Origin: Maricaulaceae bacterium EIL42A08
Lineage (GTDB): Bacteria > Pseudomonadota > Alphaproteobacteria > Caulobacterales > Maricaulaceae
Direction: 5' to 3'
NCBI GenBank assembly: GCA_024178355.1
Contig: JAMZNZ010000001.1
Span: forward strand, 310,001-374,000
Length of the DNA stretch: 64,000 nt
Shown: one piece after another, positions 63,270 through 64,000 of the stretch
Layout of the letters: every line of letters starts with the position of its first letter
Position numbering within the stretch: the first letter of the stretch is position 1
The notes under the pieces: generated by a model
What the model was told of the DNA's origin: nothing
Seen by the model: the letters and a program-made list of their open reading frames with translations, nothing else
Database searches by the model: none
Position numbers and translations under genes: made by a program

Positions 63270-63835
63270 ACTCGCTCGCTCACCGCGATGGCGGTGTGGC
63301 AGCCGGCGGTGATGGCGGCCGACAGGATGGGGTAGCCCACCGCATCCTTTGCGCCTTCGTCCACGGCGAGATCCTTGTGCTCCACCTCTTCAGCCTGGAA
63401 CTGCGCAAACTGGTCGGCAAGCTTTGTCTCACCCATCAGGCGCAGCTCTTCGACCTGGTTGCCGTAATGGCCCTCGATCACAGTCTCCACCGCTTCGGTG
63501 CAGGCATGGGCTGCGCGCTCCCCCATCAGGGCTGTGATCGCGCCCAGGGCAAATCCGGCTGCATCCCAGGCGGGGCCCAGGAAAGTTGGGCGAGCAAGGC
63601 CGTCGCGAATATGGCCGTCAAAGGCGTCGAGGTGGTGCTGCTCGTCCGCCTCCATGCGTTGCAGCTGTCCAGCGATACGCGCTTTCGACGGCTGATTGGC
63701 GAACACCGCGCGCTGGCCGCGATAGATTCGTACCGCCCCATATTCACCAGCATGGTCCACGCGCACCATCTGCTCGATCCGCTTGGGGTCACGTACGCGG
63801 CCCGGGCGGCGCACGGTCTTGCGTTGAAAGCTCAT
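63266..63835 (-). CDS. coq7: 3-demethoxyubiquinol 3-hydroxylase
   Basis: A 189-residue ferritin-like diiron enzyme for the last hydroxylation in ubiquinone synthesis. Its two repeats carry the ligands: RVDHAGEYGAVRIYRGQ, RMEADEQHHLDAF (E-x2-H), AVETVIEGHYGNQ and FQAEEVEHKDLAV (E-x2-H). This COQ7/UbiF-replacing form is typical of alphaproteobacteria. The ATG at 63835 overlaps the dsbB stop (ATGA), so the two are coupled. Confidence 0.95.
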   Translation of the reverse strand: MSFQRKTVRRPGRVRDPKRIEQMVRVDHAGEYGAVRIYRGQRAVFANQPSKARIAGQLQRMEADEQHHLDAFDGHIRDGLARPTFLGPAWDAAGFALGAITALMGERAAHACTEAVETVIEGHYGNQVEELRLMGETKLADQFAQFQAEEVEHKDLAVDEGAKDAVGYPILSAAITAGCHTAIAVSERV

Positions 63836-64000
63836 AGATCCGGTCTCCACGACGGTGCCTTGAACATCACGGCGAGGGTCAACAACCCCATCACCGCGCT
63901 GAACAGGAAGTTATATCCTGCCATGGAAATACCAAGCATCGACCATGCGACTTCATCGCACGGCACCACATTCTGAGCGGTGGCCATCGCCTCAAACACA
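63832..64000 (-). CDS. dsbB: Disulfide-bond formation protein DsbB, 5' end cut by window
   Basis: The C-terminal 55 codons of a DsbB-type membrane protein are present. The visible part has a conserved Cys in VVPCDEVAWSMLGISMAGYN, the periplasmic cysteine region before the last helix, and a final hydrophobic helix (FLFSAVMGLLTLAVMF). DsbB re-oxidises DsbA with ubiquinone, whose synthesis needs the coupled coq7 gene. The first half lies outside the window. Confidence 0.85.
   Translation of the reverse strand, partial: VFEAMATAQNVVPCDEVAWSMLGISMAGYNFLFSAVMGLLTLAVMFKAPSWRPDL

Overview
The window is a 64 kb piece of a high-GC, gene-dense bacterial chromosome. Gene content and order point to an alphaproteobacterium, most likely a marine, prosthecate-type member of the Maricaulales/Hyphomonadales (Oceanicaulis- or Maricaulis-like). 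The genus is an inference from memory. The evidence is alphaproteobacterial gene neighbourhoods (dsbB-coq7; ftsE-ftsX-ydcF-plsC-DUF2125; gloB divergent from a methyltransferase-hisC pair; small HIG1-type protein-cobalamin adenosyltransferase-etfB-etfA; argH-lptM-TIGR02302) and the 'cctcatcctgagg...tctcgaaggac' palindromic repeats between genes. No rRNA, tRNA, prophage, CRISPR array or IS element was seen.

Layout. 0-9 kb: thiD (cut by the window edge), a YhhN lysoplasmalogenase, a DUF481 outer-membrane protein, two paralogous secreted trypsin-like proteases with a four-cysteine module (one split by a membrane hairpin), an Arg/His-rich exported protein, a PhzF enzyme, a thioredoxin-like protein and a beta-lactamase-family lipoprotein. 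9-17 kb: a TetR regulator divergent from a CPBP protease over a near-perfect palindrome, an ABC exporter, a TonB-like protein, a diverged prephenate dehydratase-like protein next to an aspartate/prephenate aminotransferase, and Dps. 17-27 kb: glutaryl-CoA dehydrogenase, an amidohydrolase lipoprotein, long palindromic repeats flanking a broken GIY-YIG gene, PutP, an EamA exporter, a Rieske oxygenase and a TetR regulator. 27-37 kb: adenosyltransferase, YceI, etfBA, a receiver protein, TlpA, argH, lptM and a TIGR02302 protein. 37-46 kb: GNAT, S9 peptidase, leuS and a eukaryotic-like (type 2) ileS. 46-57 kb: SDR, gloB, methyltransferase, hisC, DUF2125, plsC, ydcF, ftsX, ftsE, a zinc-ribbon protein and uvrB. 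57-64 kb: a CheY-like protein, a three-gene StlD/DarB ketosynthase operon, threonine aldolase, a thioredoxin-like protein, a HAD phosphatase, coq7 and dsbB (cut by the window edge).

How genes work together. GcdH feeds electrons to the EtfAB pair encoded 10 kb away. FtsE and FtsX form one complex. ThiD, ArgH, HisC, Coq7, LeuRS, IleRS and UvrB are housekeeping. The most unusual locus is the tightly coupled operon at 57621-60401. It holds a StlD/DarB-like beta-ketosynthase with an intact Cys-His-Asn triad, a heme-oxygenase-fold iron enzyme, and an unrecognised protein with one membrane segment. It looks like a compact, possibly undescribed, lipid or aromatic-polyketide pathway. The second most unusual feature is a GIY-YIG nuclease remnant bracketed by two copies of a long palindromic repeat.
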